From Deltaproteobacteria bacterium (GTDB taxonomy: Bacteria > Desulfobacterota > GWC2-55-46), in the NCBI GenBank assembly GCA_016213015.1, contig JACRCE010000036.1:1-45077 (forward strand): a DNA stretch of 45,077 nt, read 5' to 3'. Shown piece by piece: positions 1 to 8,109 of this stretch; the stretch's first letter is position 1, and the number at the start of each line of letters is the position of its first letter. The translations under genes were made by a program, and so were the position numbers. The notes beneath the pieces were generated by a model, which saw nothing but the letters and a program-made list of their open reading frames with translations, had not been told where the DNA came from and searched no databases.

Positions 1-699
<699 letters not shown>

Positions 700-725
700 C
701 GGGTGAGAAATATGCAATTGACCGT

Positions 726-746
726 GGGCCTTATAAGATATGGCCC
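726..746 (+). other. Short hairpin between hemB and ahbD
   Basis: The arms GGGCC (726-730) and GGCCC (742-746) enclose an AT-rich centre that can add a TAT/ATA pairing. No T-run follows, so it is a weak terminator candidate at best. It may be an mRNA stability or processing element between the two haem genes. The role is inference. Confidence 0.35.
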
Positions 747-802
747 TCTTGAGATAAAATAAACGATAACACATAGACCTATAAAGATAAGGAGTAACAT
801 AC

Positions 803-1999
803 ATGCACGGTGAAAAACCAAAGGGACATCCGGGGGGACATCCCGGCGCTGGACACGGACACGGCGCTTTCGGCAAAGGCGGCGGCCCTGCCGTTACGGA
901 CAAATCAGGCGGCAGGAAGTGGCTGCCTAAGCTCATAGCGTGGGAGCTTACGAGGTCTTGTAACCTCGACTGCATACACTGCCGCGCCGCGGCGCGTTTC
1001 GGCAAGTATCCGAATGAGCTTACGACAGAGGAGAACATGAAGTTTCTTGAGGACGTGGCCTCCTTCTCAAGCCCCATAATGATAATGACCGGCGGGGAGC
1101 CGATGTTGAGGGACGATATATGGGATCTGGCTAAACACGGCACGAAGCTCGGCCTCAGGATGGTGATGAGTCCTTGCGGTTTCCTCGTAACCGAGGAGAC
1201 GGCAAGGAAGATGATAGATTCCGGTATTCAGCGCGTGAGTTTTTCCATTGACGGCGCGACAGAGGAGAGCCATGACAACTTCAGGCGCGTTCGCGGCGCG
1301 TTCGCGTCCGTCATGACCGCCATCGAGAACGTGAAAAAGGTCGGCCTCGACTTTCAGGTGAATACCACCGTCACCAAACATAACCTCGCGGATCTGCCGA
1401 AGATACTGGACCTCGTGATAAGCCTTGGGGCAAAGGCGCATCATCCGTTCCTCCTTGTGCCGACCGGCAGGGGCGCGGATCTGAAGGATCAGGAGATAGC
1501 GCCGGAGGACTACGAGAAGGCGCTTACGTGGTTTTACAATATGCGCGAGAAGGTGCCTATCCAGTTCAAGCCGACGTGCGCCCCGCATTACTATAGAATC
1601 TTCAGGCAGCAGGAGAGCGCCAAGGGCATAAGCGTAACGCCTGAGACGCACGGCCTCGACGCCATGAGCAAGGGTTGCATGGGCGGACAGAGCTTCGCCT
1701 TCGTGTCCAACACGGGCAAGGTGCAGATATGCGGCTTTCTTGAGACCGAGTGCGGTGATATAAGGAAGGAGTCGTTTGTGAAGATATGGGACACCTCCAA
1801 GGTGTTTCAGCAGATGCGCGCATGGGACGACTACAACGGCAGGTGCGGGTACTGCGAGTTTCGCAAGGTGTGCGGCGGTTGCAGGGCCAGGGCATTCGCC
1901 TTTACCAAGGACTACATGGACGAGGAGCCGTTTTGCACCTATCAGCCTTCCGAGGCCGCGAAAAAGGCGAGGGATGCGAAAAAGGCCGCTAACGAGTAA
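803..1999 (+). CDS. ahbD: AhbD-like radical SAM/SPASM haem synthase
   Basis: A 398-residue radical SAM enzyme. The AdoMet [4Fe-4S] cluster motif is C53xxxC57xxC60, followed by the GGEP motif at 97-100. A cysteine-rich C-terminal SPASM/twitch region (C292, C310, C317, C348, C351, C357, C360, C378) should hold an auxiliary cluster. The family includes AhbD (decarboxylation of iron-coproporphyrin III to haem), NirJ and PqqE-like proteins. AhbD is favoured because the gene sits just after hemB and the length and Cys layout fit, but NirJ/AhbC relatives cannot be excluded by eye. The first 30 residues are a His/Gly-rich tail (HPGGHPGAGHGHG) absent from the catalytic core. The start is the ATG at 803, with an AAGGAG site 8 bases upstream (789-794). 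Confidence 0.85.
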   Translation: MHGEKPKGHPGGHPGAGHGHGAFGKGGGPAVTDKSGGRKWLPKLIAWELTRSCNLDCIHCRAAARFGKYPNELTTEENMKFLEDVASFSSPIMIMTGGEPMLRDDIWDLAKHGTKLGLRMVMSPCGFLVTEETARKMIDSGIQRVSFSIDGATEESHDNFRRVRGAFASVMTAIENVKKVGLDFQVNTTVTKHNLADLPKILDLVISLGAKAHHPFLLVPTGRGADLKDQEIAPEDYEKALTWFYNMREKVPIQFKPTCAPHYYRIFRQQESAKGISVTPETHGLDAMSKGCMGGQSFAFVSNTGKVQICGFLETECGDIRKESFVKIWDTSKVFQQMRAWDDYNGRCGYCEFRKVCGGCRARAFAFTKDYMDEEPFCTYQPSEAAKKARDAKKAANE

Positions 2000-2013
2000 G
2001 GCGGTTATATGTG

Positions 2014-2079
2014 GACGGTTATCGGTTAGCGGTTTAAGGATAATTATTCTCTCGCCTTCACCGATAACCGATAACCGTC
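2014..2079. repeat. Dispersed inverted repeat, family A, copy 1
   Basis: The arms at 2014-2033 and 2060-2079 match as an inverted repeat at 19 of 20 positions, around a core reading TTAAGGATAATTATTCT. A second copy with the same spacing is at 20884-20945. A further half-arm (CCGATAACCGATA) follows at 2090-2102, just before the RDD gene. The structure suggests a REP-like or MITE-like intergenic element that would form a long hairpin in RNA. It lies between ahbD and the RDD gene. Confidence 0.8.
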
Positions 2080-2115
2080 TTTGTCTTTACCGATAACCGA
2101 TACGGGGTTTTGGCG

Positions 2116-2616
2116 ATGGGGGAAGACGTCTCGTTCAACAATGCCGAGCACGGCGCGGATAACGGCGCTCAGGCGACGGCAATAAGGGCCGACTTAGTAG
2201 AGCGCTTTATTGCCAAGTTCATTGACGCGCTCATCGTCCTTGCCTTCATGGCCTTTCCGACGATAGCGGGAGATATTGCAGGCGCGGTTTACATACTCAT
2301 CTCCGACGGTCTTATGTCGGGCAGGAGCATCGGCAAGCGGATAATCGGATTGAAGACGGTCAAACAGGCCGATAGCGCCGTCGCGTGCGATATCCGTTCA
2401 TCCATCGTTAGAAATGCGGAGTTCGCGGCCATCATCGTCCTGTATATCGTCCTTGGCTGGATACCGTATCTTGGCAAGGCGATTGTGTTTCTCCTTGCCG
2501 TTGCATTGGCCGGGGCGGAGATGCTTCTTATCTATACGGATGAGCGCTCTGGGATGCGGTTTGGAGACCGCGTAGCCGACACCGTCGTCGTTCCATTAAA
2601 AGGCCGTGATGCTTAA
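2116..2616 (+). CDS. RDD-family integral membrane protein
   Basis: A predicted inner-membrane protein of 166 residues. The RDD signature is visible near the N-terminus as an arginine (RFIAKFIDAL) followed by the paired acidic positions of the first helix. Three hydrophobic segments follow, with the typical SIGKRIIGLK loop between helix 2 and helix 3 and FGDRVADTVVV at the end. Family members are small membrane proteins of mostly unknown function, some linked to ion transport. ATG 2116 is preferred because GGGG lies 8 bases upstream; an in-frame TTG at 2110 would add two residues. It is flanked by dispersed repeats on both sides and stands apart from the dcw operon promoter. Confidence 0.8.
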   Translation: MGEDVSFNNAEHGADNGAQATAIRADLVERFIAKFIDALIVLAFMAFPTIAGDIAGAVYILISDGLMSGRSIGKRIIGLKTVKQADSAVACDIRSSIVRNAEFAAIIVLYIVLGWIPYLGKAIVFLLAVALAGAEMLLIYTDERSGMRFGDRVADTVVVPLKGRDA

Positions 2617-2617
2617 A

Positions 2618-2642
2618 GTCCGTGACCGTGAACCGTGACCGT
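2618..2642. repeat. CCGTGA-heptad repeat, family B, copy 1
   Basis: A run of CCGTGA(C/A) units begins 2 bases after the RDD stop codon. A 25-base stretch is identical to 27309-27333, upstream of the SpoIID gene. Both copies are followed some tens of bases later by a TGTGATGCGT motif. It is a dispersed intergenic repeat; its function is unknown. Confidence 0.75.
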
Positions 2643-2764
2643 GAAAGACGTAGCGCTCTAAAGTCTGTGATGCGTTAAAACGATAACCCTTTCAGTCAGC
2701 CTAACAGCCCTCCAATTAGTCGTTTTCCAGCGGAATTTCATCTGATTTTTCGGTCAATTTTTAC

Positions 2765-2793
2765 TTGACAAAAACATGAAGCAGGAATATAGT
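2765..2793 (+). promoter_or_regulatory. Sigma-70 promoter of the dcw cluster
   Basis: A perfect -35 hexamer TTGACA (2765-2770), a 17-base spacer and -10 TATAGT (2788-2793) place transcription start near 2800. It is the best promoter seen in the window and lies directly in front of the mraZ operator and gene. It probably drives most of the tightly overlapped mraZ-to-ddl run. Confidence 0.85.
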
Positions 2794-2801
2794 CTACCCA
2801 A

Positions 2802-2856
2802 GGCGTGGTATAAAGTGGTATAAAGTGGTATGAATCCGTCTTCAAGTGGGATGTGG
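2802..2856 (+). promoter_or_regulatory. MraZ-box operator array
   Basis: Two perfect tandem AAAGTGGTAT units (2812-2821, 2822-2831) follow a degenerate first unit GGCGTGGTAT (2802-2811), giving an exact 10-base period. A further AAGTGGGATGTGG is at 2844-2856. MraZ proteins bind GTGG/TGGG direct repeats upstream of their own operon, and the AAAGTGG-plus-three-base period resembles the Mollicutes-type box. The array sits just downstream of the transcription start, so bound MraZ should block the promoter or early elongation. Confidence 0.8.
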
Positions 2857-2893
2857 ACGCATCGGTTGCCTATCATGTAAGGAGTTTCCCGAG

Positions 2894-3328
2894 ATGTTCA
2901 GGGGCAGATTTGAACATTCGATTGATTCCAAAGGCAGGTTGAGCATCCCGTCAAGGTTCAGGGAGACGCTTGCCGAGCGGTACGACGCTCGCCTTGTCGT
3001 TACGGCCTACGACAACTTGCTTTTGGCCTATCCGTTCGCCGAATGGCAAAGGCTCGAGGACAAGGTCAGGGAGCTTGCAGAGTTCAAAAAAGACACGCGA
3101 TCGTTTCTGAGATTTTTCTACTCCAGCGCCGTGGACTGCGCCATAGACAAGCTCGGCAGGGTGCTCATACCGCCTACGCTAAGGGAGTATGCGCGCCTTG
3201 AAAAGGACGTGGTTCTCATCGGTACGCTCAGGAACATCGAGATATGGAACAAGGCCGACTGGGAGAAGGCGCGGTCGGGCGTATCGGTGGAGGAGATAGC
3301 CTCAACGCTTGACCGGCTCAATATATGA
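2894..3328 (+). CDS. mraZ: Transcriptional regulator MraZ
   Basis: A 144-residue DNA-binding regulator of the division and cell wall cluster, with two SpoVT/AbrB-like repeats. The signature DSKGRLSIPSRFR is at residues 11-23 and the second, DKLGRVLIPPTLR, is at 85-97. Members form ring-shaped oligomers that bind tandem GTGG-type boxes; such boxes lie directly upstream, so autoregulation is likely. The frame is open from a GTG at 2846, but that codon is inside the operator and gives a non-family extension. ATG 2894 has AAGGAG (2879-2884) 9 bases upstream and yields the canonical MFRGRFEHSID start. Its stop overlaps the rsmH start by 4 bases. Confidence 0.97.
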   Translation: MFRGRFEHSIDSKGRLSIPSRFRETLAERYDARLVVTAYDNLLLAYPFAEWQRLEDKVRELAEFKKDTRSFLRFFYSSAVDCAIDKLGRVLIPPTLREYARLEKDVVLIGTLRNIEIWNKADWEKARSGVSVEEIASTLDRLNI

Positions 3329-4269
3329 CGCCTGCATTTTCGCATCTGAGCGTCATGCCGTTGGAGACGATAGAATATCTTGCCTGCGTTCAGGGCGGCG
3401 TTTACGTTGATTGCACGGTCGGCGGAGGCGGACATGCCGCGTTGATACTTGAGGCCGTCGGGCCGTCCGGTCTGCTTATCGGCATTGACCGCGACGATGA
3501 CGCCATTGAGTCGGCAAAAACGACGCTCTCCTCGTTTGAAGGCAACGTAAAATTTGTGAAGGCGAATTTCAACGGTTTGCGCGCCGCGCTCGACTCTCTC
3601 GGCATTGAAAAGGTGGACGGCGTTTTATTCGACCTTGGCGTTTCGTCATATCAGTTCGACTCGCCGGAGCGCGGCTTCAGCTTCCGGCTTAACGGGCGGC
3701 TGGATATGAGGATGGACAAGACACAGGCGCTTTCAGCTTTTGAAATTGTAAACGAATACGAAGAGGCTGATATTGAGCGCATCCTCAGGGAATACGGCGA
3801 GGAGCGGCACTCAAGGAGGATTGCAAGGGCCATCGCGCGCGCGAGGGCTGGAGGGAATATCGAGACGACAGGCGCGCTCGCGGAGATTGCTTCAAGGTGT
3901 TATCCGGCAAGATGGAATCGCGCTGAGAGGATAGACCCGGCCACGCGCACATTTCAGGCGTTGAGGATAGCGGTCAACGGCGAGCTTGAGGCGATAAGGC
4001 CGGCCATTGTCGCCGCCGTCGCGTCACTCAAGATTCACGGCAGGTGCGTGGTCATATCCTTTCACTCCCTGGAGGACAGGATCGTGAAGGAGGCGTTCAA
4101 GGAGTTTGCGCTGGCATGCGTCTGTCCGCCGCGCTCTCCCGTCTGCGTATGCGGCAAGCGCGCCTCAGCGAGGATAATCACAAAAAAACCGGTAAGGCCG
4201 CTTGAGGTTGAGGTCTTCGCGAATCCGCGCGCGAGAAGCGCCAAACTCAGGGCCGTTGAACGGATTTAA
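3325..4269 (+). CDS. rsmH: 16S rRNA (cytosine-1402-N4)-methyltransferase
   Basis: A 314-residue AdoMet-dependent enzyme (formerly MraW) that methylates N4 of C1402 in the 16S rRNA decoding centre. The AdoMet-binding motif DCTVGGGGHA is near residue 31, the IDRD acidic loop follows, and DGVLFDLGVSS is near residue 98. The C-terminal region has the family pattern FHSLEDRIVK and a late KPVRPLEVE segment. The length is typical. The start ATG overlaps the mraZ stop (ATGA), which implies translational coupling. Confidence 0.97.
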   Translation: MTPAFSHLSVMPLETIEYLACVQGGVYVDCTVGGGGHAALILEAVGPSGLLIGIDRDDDAIESAKTTLSSFEGNVKFVKANFNGLRAALDSLGIEKVDGVLFDLGVSSYQFDSPERGFSFRLNGRLDMRMDKTQALSAFEIVNEYEEADIERILREYGEERHSRRIARAIARARAGGNIETTGALAEIASRCYPARWNRAERIDPATRTFQALRIAVNGELEAIRPAIVAAVASLKIHGRCVVISFHSLEDRIVKEAFKEFALACVCPPRSPVCVCGKRASARIITKKPVRPLEVEVFANPRARSAKLRAVERI

Positions 4270-4280
4270 TCGGTGGGAAC

Positions 4281-4598
4281 ATGCAGGACATCTTGTTCGG
4301 TCAAGACGTGCGGGTCAGGAGGAATTTGAGGAACATGCGGTTCCTCTATCTTGCCGTCGTGGTGGGCGCGCTTTTTCTCGGCGTTGTCATGGTCTTCATC
4401 TGGTGCAGGATGAAGGTGGTAAATATCGGCTATGAGATATCAAAGGCGAGCGTCGAAAAAAAGGCGCTCATGGACAAGAATAGCCGGCTGAGGATAGAGC
4501 TTGGGAAGTTAAAGTCGCCTGAGAGGATAGAGCGCGTCGCCAGAGCCGAACTTGGCCTCATCTATCCGGCCTCGGAGCGCATAGTGACGGTGCGATGA
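4281..4598 (+). CDS. ftsL: Cell division protein FtsL
   Basis: A 105-residue bitopic membrane protein of the FtsQLB divisome subcomplex. It has a short basic cytoplasmic tail, one transmembrane helix (about residues 21-41), then a coiled-coil with a leucine-zipper-like pattern and a family-style end (RIERVARAELGLIYP). FtsL is poorly conserved, and the call rests on size, topology, that C-terminal motif and position between rsmH and ftsI. It begins 11 bases after rsmH and overlaps ftsI by 4. Confidence 0.9.
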   Translation: MQDILFGQDVRVRRNLRNMRFLYLAVVVGALFLGVVMVFIWCRMKVVNIGYEISKASVEKKALMDKNSRLRIELGKLKSPERIERVARAELGLIYPASERIVTVR

Positions 4599-6562
4599 AG
4601 AATAAAGCGCCAAAGAAATCGTACGTGAGGCCGCGCATCATACTGTGCGCCGCCATGTTTTTCGTCTTCTTTGCGGTCATATTCGCCAAGGCCGTTCAGC
4701 TTCAGGTGGTAGAGGGGGAGCGTTTCAAGAAGCTGGCCGAGCGCCAGCACACCAAGACCGTAAGCATACAGCCCAAGAGGGGCGAGATATACGACAGGAA
4801 TTCGAGAGAGCTTGCGCTCTCCCTTGAAGTTGACTCGGTGTACGCGAACCCGGACAAGGTGCGCGACCATCGGATGGCCGCAAGGGCGCTTGAGCCGGTA
4901 TTGTCGGTAAAGAGGGCCGAGCTGGAAAAAAGGCTTGCCTCAGACGCCGGATTCGTGTGGCTTAAAAGACAGGTTGATCTCAGCGACGACCAGCGCAAGA
5001 CCTTGGACGGCATCAAAGGCATAGGGCTTACGCGGGAGAGCAGGCGCTATTACCCTAACCGCGGCCTTGCCGCCAATATCATCGGTTTTACCGGCGTTGA
5101 CGCCAACGGGCTTGAGGGCGTGGAACTGCGCTATGACGGCATGCTTCGGGGCGCGTCTGTAAGCCGCGTCGGCGAAAAGGACGCAAAGGGCAGGGTCCTT
5201 CTTTATGAGGACATGGACAAAGGGCATCAATCGTCCGGTCAGGTGGTTGAGCTGACCATCGACAAGAGCATACAATTCATAGCCGAGAAGGCGCTGAAAA
5301 AGGCGGTTGAGGGCGCACAGGCAAAGGGCGGCATGGCCGTGGTCATGGAGCCGTTCACCGGCGAGGTGCTCGCAATGGCCGCGCTTCCTTCGTTCGACCC
5401 GAACGAGATAAAGAGGTTCAACCCTAAGGAGTGGCGCAACAAGGCCGTGGTGGACGCATTCGAGCCGGGATCCACGCTCAAGCTCTTTCTCATAGCGGGC
5501 GCGCTTGAGGAGAACACGGTCAAGCCGAACGATCTGTTCTTTTGCGAAAACGGAGCGTATCGCGTGGCCGACAGGGTTTTTCACGACGCCGAAAAACACG
5601 GCTACCTTACGGTCTCGGACGTTATCAAGCATTCAAGCAACATCTGCGCCGCCAAGATAGGCGCAAAGCTCGGCAAGGGCGGCCTTTATAAGTATATGAA
5701 GTCTTTCGGCTTCGGGGAAAAGACCGGCATAGACCTGCCCGGAGAAACCTCCGGCGCGCTCAAGCATTACAAGAACTGGTCCGGCGTCAGCACGGAGACC
5801 ATATCGTTCGGGCACGGGGTGGCGGTTTCGGGCATTCAGCTTGCAAACGCCGTGTCCGCCATAGCCAACGGCGGATTCCTTATGAAGCCTTACATCGTGC
5901 GGTCGGTCAAGGACAAGCACGGGAAGGCCGCCGCGGAAACCGCCCCGTCCGTGGTAAGGCGCGTCATATCGGACGAGACGGCCGGCAAGCTTACTAAGAT
6001 GCTCATAGGGGTTACAGGGGCCGGTGGAACCGGCGCAAAGGCCGCGATAGAGGGGTTTGAAGTCGCGGGTAAGACCGGCACGGCGCAAAAGCCGGACCTG
6101 AAGAACGGCGGGTACGAGAAGGGCGCGTACATGGCCTCCTTCGTAGGGTTTATACCGGCAAAGAATCCGAGGCTCGTGATACTGGTCGTGGTTGACGAGC
6201 CTCAGGGAGAGTATTACGGCGGAGCCGTCGCCGCGCCCGCGTTCAAGGAGATAGCCGAGGAGAGCCTTGCTTATCTCGGCGTCTTTTCTTCGCTGCGCGG
6301 CAAGGCATTAACCGGGACGGCTTCCGGCGACGTCTCGGCGAATGTAACGACCGGCGTGTACAAGGCCGTTTCATCTCAAGCACAAGGAGACGGCTTGGCA
6401 AGCGGCGCCAAGGCCGTTGTGCCGGATTTCACGGGTAAGACCATGCGTAGCGTGCTCAGGATGGCCAAGGCCGCGTCCCTTGACGTGGACGTGGTCGGGA
6501 GCGGAACAGCCGTATCGCAAATGCGCGGCGCGAACGGCAAGGTCGTAGTGCGTTTTGAATGA
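4595..6562 (+). CDS. ftsI: Septal peptidoglycan transpeptidase FtsI/PBP3 with PASTA domain
   Basis: A 655-residue class B penicillin-binding protein. A transmembrane anchor lies at about residues 14-33, then the dimerisation (pedestal) domain beginning with PKRGEIYDRN. The transpeptidase domain has the three active-site motifs: S293xxK296 (PGSTLK), S347SN349 and K493TG495 (GKTGTAQ). The C-terminal ~60 residues (VVPDFTGKTMRSVLRMA and on) form one PASTA domain, a peptidoglycan-binding module. PASTA-bearing PBPs are absent from enteric bacteria but seen in several other lineages. FtsI cross-links septal peptidoglycan with FtsW, encoded downstream. It overlaps ftsL and murE by 4 bases each. Confidence 0.96.
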   Translation: MKNKAPKKSYVRPRIILCAAMFFVFFAVIFAKAVQLQVVEGERFKKLAERQHTKTVSIQPKRGEIYDRNSRELALSLEVDSVYANPDKVRDHRMAARALEPVLSVKRAELEKRLASDAGFVWLKRQVDLSDDQRKTLDGIKGIGLTRESRRYYPNRGLAANIIGFTGVDANGLEGVELRYDGMLRGASVSRVGEKDAKGRVLLYEDMDKGHQSSGQVVELTIDKSIQFIAEKALKKAVEGAQAKGGMAVVMEPFTGEVLAMAALPSFDPNEIKRFNPKEWRNKAVVDAFEPGSTLKLFLIAGALEENTVKPNDLFFCENGAYRVADRVFHDAEKHGYLTVSDVIKHSSNICAAKIGAKLGKGGLYKYMKSFGFGEKTGIDLPGETSGALKHYKNWSGVSTETISFGHGVAVSGIQLANAVSAIANGGFLMKPYIVRSVKDKHGKAAAETAPSVVRRVISDETAGKLTKMLIGVTGAGGTGAKAAIEGFEVAGKTGTAQKPDLKNGGYEKGAYMASFVGFIPAKNPRLVILVVVDEPQGEYYGGAVAAPAFKEIAEESLAYLGVFSSLRGKALTGTASGDVSANVTTGVYKAVSSQAQGDGLASGAKAVVPDFTGKTMRSVLRMAKAASLDVDVVGSGTAVSQMRGANGKVVVRFE

Positions 6563-8109
6563 AAGGCGGTTTGGTGAGAGTATCCGATCTTGCAAGGTCA
6601 CTCCGCGAGGCAAAGCTGGACTGTGCGCTTATCGGCGACGGCGCGGTTGACGTCGGCTCGGTATGCTTCGATTCGAGAGATGTTAGAAAAGGCAACTGCG
6701 CGCTTTTTGCCGCCCTTCACGGAGAGCGCGTTGACGGAGGCGCGTTCACAGCGGCTGCGGTCAAAAACGGCGCTGTCGCGGTGCTGGCTCAAAGGCCGGC
6801 TCATGGGCTATCCGTCCCGCAATTGATCGTAACCGACGCAAGGGCCGCCCTTTCAAAGGCGTCGCACCTTGTTTACGGCGAGCCGTCGGAAAGGCTCGTC
6901 GTCATAGGCGTAACCGGCACGAACGGCAAGACCACCACCACCTATCTCGTGGAGGCGATATTGAAGGCCGCAGGTCTTAAACCCGGGGTCATCGGCACCG
7001 TGAACTATCGCTACGGCGGCATGGTGTTCGACGCGCCGCATACGACGCCTGAGGCGAGCGAGTTGCACTGCATCTTAAAGGACATGGTGGAGGCGGGCAT
7101 GACGCACTGCGTAATGGAGGTGTCTTCCCACGCGCTCTCTCAAAAGAGGGTGGAAGACTGCGTCTTCAAGGCGGGCGTATTCACCAACCTTACGCATGAG
7201 CATCTCGACTATCATCACACGATGGACGAGTACTTCGATGCAAAGGGCATACTGTTCAAGAGGCTTTTGAAAGTATCCGGCGGGGTTCCGGTAATCAACA
7301 TTGACGATGCTTGGGGGAGCCGCCTTGCGGGCGAGTTGGATAATGCCATGACCTTCTCAATCGGCAAGGCCGCTGTAATAGTCCCTGAGAGTTTCACCCT
7401 TGGGGATTCCGGCATCGAAGCGGTGTGCGATACTCCGGTTGGCGCAGTCGCGATACGCTCAAGCCTCGTCGGAGAATATAATCTGCAAAATATCCTTGCC
7501 GCCATCGGCGCGACAATCGCCGTGGGCGTCAAGCCGTCCGCGATAGAGGCGGGCATCGCAAGTCTCAAGAGGGTGCCGGGCAGGCTTGAGAAGTCGGCCT
7601 CTGCCGCGGGAATCGGGATCGCCGCTTACGTTGACTACGCGCACACGGGGGACGCGCTCAAGCGCTCGCTTGAGGCGCTCAGACAAGTGGCCAAGGGCAG
7701 GATCATCACGGTCTTCGGTTGCGGCGGAAACCGCGACAAGGGCAAGAGGCCGGAGATGGGCGGGGTATCGGCCTCTCTGTCCGACATGACGATAATAACG
7801 TCGGATAATCCGAGGGACGAAGATCCGTTGGAGATTATCAAAGAGGTTGAGGCGGGCGCGATAAAGGCCGGAGCAAGAAGATGCGCCGAAGGCGAGGCGC
7901 CGGAGGCAAAGGCGTATATCGTCATGCCCGACAGGAAAGAGGCCATTCGATGCGCGGTGTCCATTGCAGGGGAAGGCGACACCGTGCTTGTTGCCGGCAA
8001 GGGACACGAGGTTTACCAGATAGCGGACGGGGTAAGCTCCCATTTCAACGACATGGAGGAGCTTGATTCAGCTATAGCCGCGAATAAGAAGGCCGCGTAT
8101 GAAACTTAA
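6559..8109 (+). CDS. murE: UDP-MurNAc-tripeptide synthetase (meso-DAP-adding)
   Basis: A 516-residue cytosolic Mur ligase that adds the third amino acid to UDP-MurNAc-L-Ala-D-Glu using ATP. The N-terminal domain binds the UDP moiety. The central ATPase domain has the P-loop [11 protein letters not shown] at 117-127. The C-terminal domain carries D416NPR419, the signature of enzymes specific for meso-diaminopimelate; lysine-adding enzymes have a different motif here. The organism should therefore have DAP-type peptidoglycan. The start overlaps the ftsI stop by 4 bases and the end overlaps murF by 11. Confidence 0.96.
   Translation: MKGGLVRVSDLARSLREAKLDCALIGDGAVDVGSVCFDSRDVRKGNCALFAALHGERVDGGAFTAAAVKNGAVAVLAQRPAHGLSVPQLIVTDARAALSKASHLVYGEPSERLVVIGVTGTNGKTTTTYLVEAILKAAGLKPGVIGTVNYRYGGMVFDAPHTTPEASELHCILKDMVEAGMTHCVMEVSSHALSQKRVEDCVFKAGVFTNLTHEHLDYHHTMDEYFDAKGILFKRLLKVSGGVPVINIDDAWGSRLAGELDNAMTFSIGKAAVIVPESFTLGDSGIEAVCDTPVGAVAIRSSLVGEYNLQNILAAIGATIAVGVKPSAIEAGIASLKRVPGRLEKSASAAGIGIAAYVDYAHTGDALKRSLEALRQVAKGRIITVFGCGGNRDKGKRPEMGGVSASLSDMTIITSDNPRDEDPLEIIKEVEAGAIKAGARRCAEGEAPEAKAYIVMPDRKEAIRCAVSIAGEGDTVLVAGKGHEVYQIADGVSSHFNDMEELDSAIAANKKAAYET

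Noticed and set aside
2618-2642. CRISPR-like array made of CCGTGA units
   Set aside because: Units are 6-7 bases with no spacers, and no cas genes are present; it is a short tandem-type intergenic repeat.
2846-2893. Upstream GTG start of mraZ
   Set aside because: It lies inside the operator array and adds 16 residues not seen in MraZ; ATG 2894 has a proper AAGGAG.
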